DNA from: an uncultured Clostridia bacterium
GTDB taxonomy: Bacteria; Bacillota; Clostridia; Oscillospirales; Acutalibacteraceae
DNA length: 58,802 nucleotides
Reading direction: 5' to 3'
Assembly: GCA_944384815.1 (NCBI GenBank)
Contig: CALWUW010000013.1
Coordinates: 1-58,802 of the forward strand
Each line of letters opens with the position of its first letter. Position 1 is the first letter of the stretch. The notes under the pieces are model-generated. The model did not search any database. It worked only from the letters and a program-made list of their open reading frames with translations, and was not told the origin of the DNA. Shown piece by piece: positions 56,594 through 58,802 of this stretch. A program made the translations under genes and the position numbers.

Positions 56594-57028
56594 ATGCTGA
56601 AAGGAATCCCACCGATTTTGTCCCCGGAGCTGCTGAAGACCCTGTGTGAAATGGGGCACAGCGACCGTCTGCTGCTGGCAGACGGCAATTTCCCTCTGGG
56701 CAAGCTGAACCCGGATGTGAAGGTGATCCGTATGGACGGCCACGGAATACCGGAACTTCTGGAAGCCATTTTGACCGTTTTCCCCCTGGATCACTATGTG
56801 AAGCATCCGGTGACCATGATGGCAGTCATGGACGGGGACCCGGTGGAAACCCCCATCTGGGATGTGTACGGAGAGATCCTGGGCCGGCTGGCCGGACCTC
56901 AGGGGCAAGATGTGGAGCACATTGACCGTTTCGAATTTTACCGCCAGGTAAAGGACGTATACGCCGTAGTGACCACCGGGGAAAAAGCGCTGTACGGCAA
57001 TATTTTGCTGCAAAAAGGCGTGGTTTGA
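56594..57028 (+). CDS. RbsD/FucU-family sugar mutarotase
   Basis: A 144-residue protein that speeds the exchange of sugar ring anomers (fucose or ribose type). MLKGIPPILSPELLKTLCEMGHSD at the start with the family His (GHSD, 21-24), LADGNFP (27-33), and the ending VTTGEKALYGNILLQKGVV with the TGE and YGN motifs are those of FucU rather than RbsD. The ATG at 56594 follows AAGGAGGAGACT; a TACAAT at 56533-56538 is a possible -10 box. No fucose genes are next to it. Confidence 0.9.
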   Translation: MLKGIPPILSPELLKTLCEMGHSDRLLLADGNFPLGKLNPDVKVIRMDGHGIPELLEAILTVFPLDHYVKHPVTMMAVMDGDPVETPIWDVYGEILGRLAGPQGQDVEHIDRFEFYRQVKDVYAVVTTGEKALYGNILLQKGVV

Positions 57029-57033
57029 GTTTA

Positions 57034-57085
57034 AGGAAAAAGCAAGGGATCCGAACTCGGGAGGGTTTGGGTCCCTTTCCTTTTC
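57034..57085 (+). terminator. Probable terminator after the mutarotase gene
   Basis: AAGGGATCC and GGGTCCCTT pair around a GAACTCGGGAGGGTTT loop; the tail TCCTTTTCC is only moderately T-rich. Confidence 0.6.
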
Positions 57086-57092
57086 CGGCGCC

Positions 57093-57121
57093 TTGTTTTT
57101 TCTTTTTTTCCATGGTACACT
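57093..57121 (+). promoter_or_regulatory. Promoter of the rRNA methyltransferase gene
   Basis: TTGTTT (57093-57098), 17-bp spacer, TACACT (57116-57121). Confidence 0.65.
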
Positions 57122-57217
57122 GAAAAAAACTCCCGGGTAATTCCCCGGAAGGGCCTGGCCCTTTCTGTGGGAAAACGGCAGCGGCCGCACCGGCGCAAAG
57201 GATGGAAGAGAACACAT

Positions 57218-58729
57218 ATGGCAAATAAACGATTTTCCCACGGGCTGACAAAAAACCAGTGCATTCCCCTTACTATAACCGGCTACACCGCGGAAGGAAG
57301 CGGCGTGGGCCGTTGGGTTCCGGACGAGGCGGAAACGGTAGATACAGCGGCAGCGGAAGAAGCATCCCTGCGGCCGTCAAAGGAGCCAAAAGAACCAAAA
57401 GAAGAAGGGCAAGCAAGGCAAACAGGGCAAGCAGGGCAGCGGGGACTGACGGTGTTTGTGCCCCGGGCCGCCAAAGGGGATCGGCTGCTGGTTCGGATCG
57501 TAAAGCCGGAAAAAACTTATGCCTTTGGGATCATCCAGGAGATCCTGGAACCTTCTCCGGACCGGGTAGCGCCGGACTGTCCCTTAACGGGAAAATGCGG
57601 CGGCTGTGTATACCGGCATATTTCCTATCCGGCGGAGCTTCGGGCCAAGGAACAGCGGGTGCGGGACGCCATGGAGCGGATCGGAGGCCTGGAAAACGTG
57701 ACCATCCGGGAGATTATGGGAAGCCCGCATTCTCTTCGTTACCGGAACAAGGCCCAGTTCCCCATGGGTTTGGATGAAAACGGAGAACTGGTCATGGGCT
57801 TTTACGCCCCCCACACCCACAGGATCATTCCCTGTCGGGACTGTCTGCTGCAGCCGGAAAGCTTCCGTTTGGCCATGGAGGCGGTGACCCTTTGGCAAAA
57901 GGAGACGGGGGCCTCTGTTTATAACGAATCCACCGGCCAGGGGCTTTTGCGGCATTTATACCTGCGCTGGGGCCAGGAGACCGGAGAAATTTTGGTTTGT
58001 CTGGTGGTAAACGGGCAGCGGCTTCCAAAGGAAGACCGGCTGGTAGAACTTCTTCGGCAGCAGGTGCCGGGGCTGCGCAGCGTGGTGCTGAACCAAAACC
58101 GGGAGAACACCAATGTGGTGCTGGGGAAGGCGTGCCGTACCCTTTGGGGGGAGGACAGCATTGCCGACCGGCTTTGCGGCCTTACGTTCCGGATCTCACC
58201 TCTTTCCTTTTACCAGGTAAACCGGGAGCAGGCCCAGCGGCTGTATCAGAAGGCGGCGGAATACGCAGGCCTTACCGGCCGGGAGACCCTTCTGGATCTG
58301 TACTGCGGCACGGGAACCATCGGTCTTTCCATGGCAGCTCAGGCAGGAAAGGTGATCGGCGTGGAAATTGTGGAGCCGGCGGTGAAGAACGCCCGGGAAA
58401 ACGCCTTGCGCAACGGGATCACCAACGGGGAATTCTTCTGCGCAGACGCGGGGACGGCGGCTTTGGAACTGGAAAAACGAAGCATTCGCCCGGATGTGGT
58501 GGTTCTGGATCCGCCCCGGAAAGGCTGCGCGCCGGAATTGGTGGACACGGTGGCCCGGATGCAGCCTCAGCGGGTGGTGTATGTTTCCTGTGACCCGGCT
58601 ACCCTGGCCAGGGATCTCCGGCGCTTCCAGGAGCAGGGGTATTTTACCCGGGAAATGACCCCTGTGGATATGTTCCCCAGAACGGCCCATGTGGAGTGCG
58701 TAGTATTGATGTCAAAAGTCAAAGAATAA
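57218..58729 (+). CDS. rlmD: 23S rRNA (uracil-5-)-methyltransferase, RlmD/RlmCD type
   Basis: 503 residues. Makes 5-methyluridine in 23S rRNA with S-adenosylmethionine. Order: TRAM RNA-binding domain (about 14-110), [4Fe-4S] cysteines Cys121, Cys127, Cys130 and Cys206, a central RNA domain, then the methyltransferase with LLDLYCGTGTIGLSMA (SAM), VVLDPPRKGC and catalytic Cys458 in YVSCDPATLARD. The TRAM domain is split by about 40 residues of low-complexity sequence (about 36-76, with KEPKEPKEEGQARQTGQAGQ) coded by drifting short repeats. ATG at 57218 is the start of the conserved part, with GGAAGAGAACACAT before it. Confidence 0.92.
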   Translation: MANKRFSHGLTKNQCIPLTITGYTAEGSGVGRWVPDEAETVDTAAAEEASLRPSKEPKEPKEEGQARQTGQAGQRGLTVFVPRAAKGDRLLVRIVKPEKTYAFGIIQEILEPSPDRVAPDCPLTGKCGGCVYRHISYPAELRAKEQRVRDAMERIGGLENVTIREIMGSPHSLRYRNKAQFPMGLDENGELVMGFYAPHTHRIIPCRDCLLQPESFRLAMEAVTLWQKETGASVYNESTGQGLLRHLYLRWGQETGEILVCLVVNGQRLPKEDRLVELLRQQVPGLRSVVLNQNRENTNVVLGKACRTLWGEDSIADRLCGLTFRISPLSFYQVNREQAQRLYQKAAEYAGLTGRETLLDLYCGTGTIGLSMAAQAGKVIGVEIVEPAVKNARENALRNGITNGEFFCADAGTAALELEKRSIRPDVVVLDPPRKGCAPELVDTVARMQPQRVVYVSCDPATLARDLRRFQEQGYFTREMTPVDMFPRTAHVECVVLMSKVKE

Positions 58730-58802
58730 GATAGCGAAAAAGTGTAGAAAACAAGGAATTTCCGGGAGTCGGGGCTTGTCATAAGACAGGTTCTGGTTCC
58801 CG

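Noticed and set aside
1-58802. tRNA genes and insertion sequences
   Set aside because: No T-loop (GGTTCGAATCC type) strings in a cloverleaf context and no transposase motif or terminal repeats were found by reading.

Overview
The window looks like the chromosome of a GC-rich, anaerobic, gut-type member of the Clostridia (Oscillospiraceae/Ruminococcaceae-like). The reasons are near-consensus TTGACA/TATAAT promoters with 17-bp spacers, strong AGGAGG ribosome sites, a 4-hydroxybutyrate dehydrogenase close to the Clostridium kluyveri enzyme, an rplM-rpsI pair, BioY, and an Rnf-like cluster. The taxonomic call is an inference. No tRNA, 16S/23S rRNA, insertion sequence, prophage or CRISPR array was seen; the only stable RNA gene recognised is a solitary 5S rRNA.

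Layout: 0.3-2 kb, two small membrane proteins. 2.1-7.7 kb, ribulose-phosphate epimerase, a four-gene Rnf-like cluster (C, D, E, A) and 4-hydroxybutyrate dehydrogenase. 7.7-19.2 kb, a lipoprotein, two M24 aminopeptidase-P-like enzymes, a large GH127 enzyme, a GH4 glycosidase divergent from an AraC regulator, and an amidohydrolase. 19.4-26.9 kb, a DUF1015 protein and a Gld-type ABC exporter operon with a DUF4340 protein, then a GNAT enzyme. 27-36 kb, low-complexity membrane and hypothetical proteins, a phosphoesterase, phosphoglucomutase, a SLOG protein, a CLC transporter and a LiaF-like protein. 36.6-46.3 kb, a D-2-hydroxyacid dehydrogenase, uronate isomerase, HtrA protease, cobalamin adenosyltransferase, 5S rRNA, BioY, L13/S9 and an iron alcohol dehydrogenase. 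46.5-52.3 kb, an ECF sigma / membrane protein / ABC ATPase / three-paralogue permease locus. 52.5-58.7 kb, GH36 alpha-galactosidase, acetolactate synthase, a RbsD/FucU mutarotase and an RlmD-type rRNA methyltransferase.

The most unusual locus is the Rnf-like cluster. RnfC keeps its eight Fe-S cysteines, but the flavin threonine of RnfD, the cysteines that hold the [2Fe-2S] cluster in RnfA and RnfE, and the glycine-rich FMN/NADH motif of RnfC are all replaced. The rnfG and rnfB genes are absent from the cluster. This looks like a preserved but rewired complex that cannot use the known Rnf electron path. The second notable system is the ECF-ABC locus, with a probable ECF-type autoregulated promoter, a coupled membrane partner and serially duplicated permeases.

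A window-wide signature is the imperfect short tandem arrays (units of about 6-12 bp that drift from copy to copy). They fill many intergenic regions, often between promoter and ribosome site, and similar DNA encodes low-complexity linkers inside several proteins. Several genes also appear to carry terminator hairpins in their leaders (CLC, acetolactate synthase, GNAT), and bioY has two BirA-like operators around its promoter.
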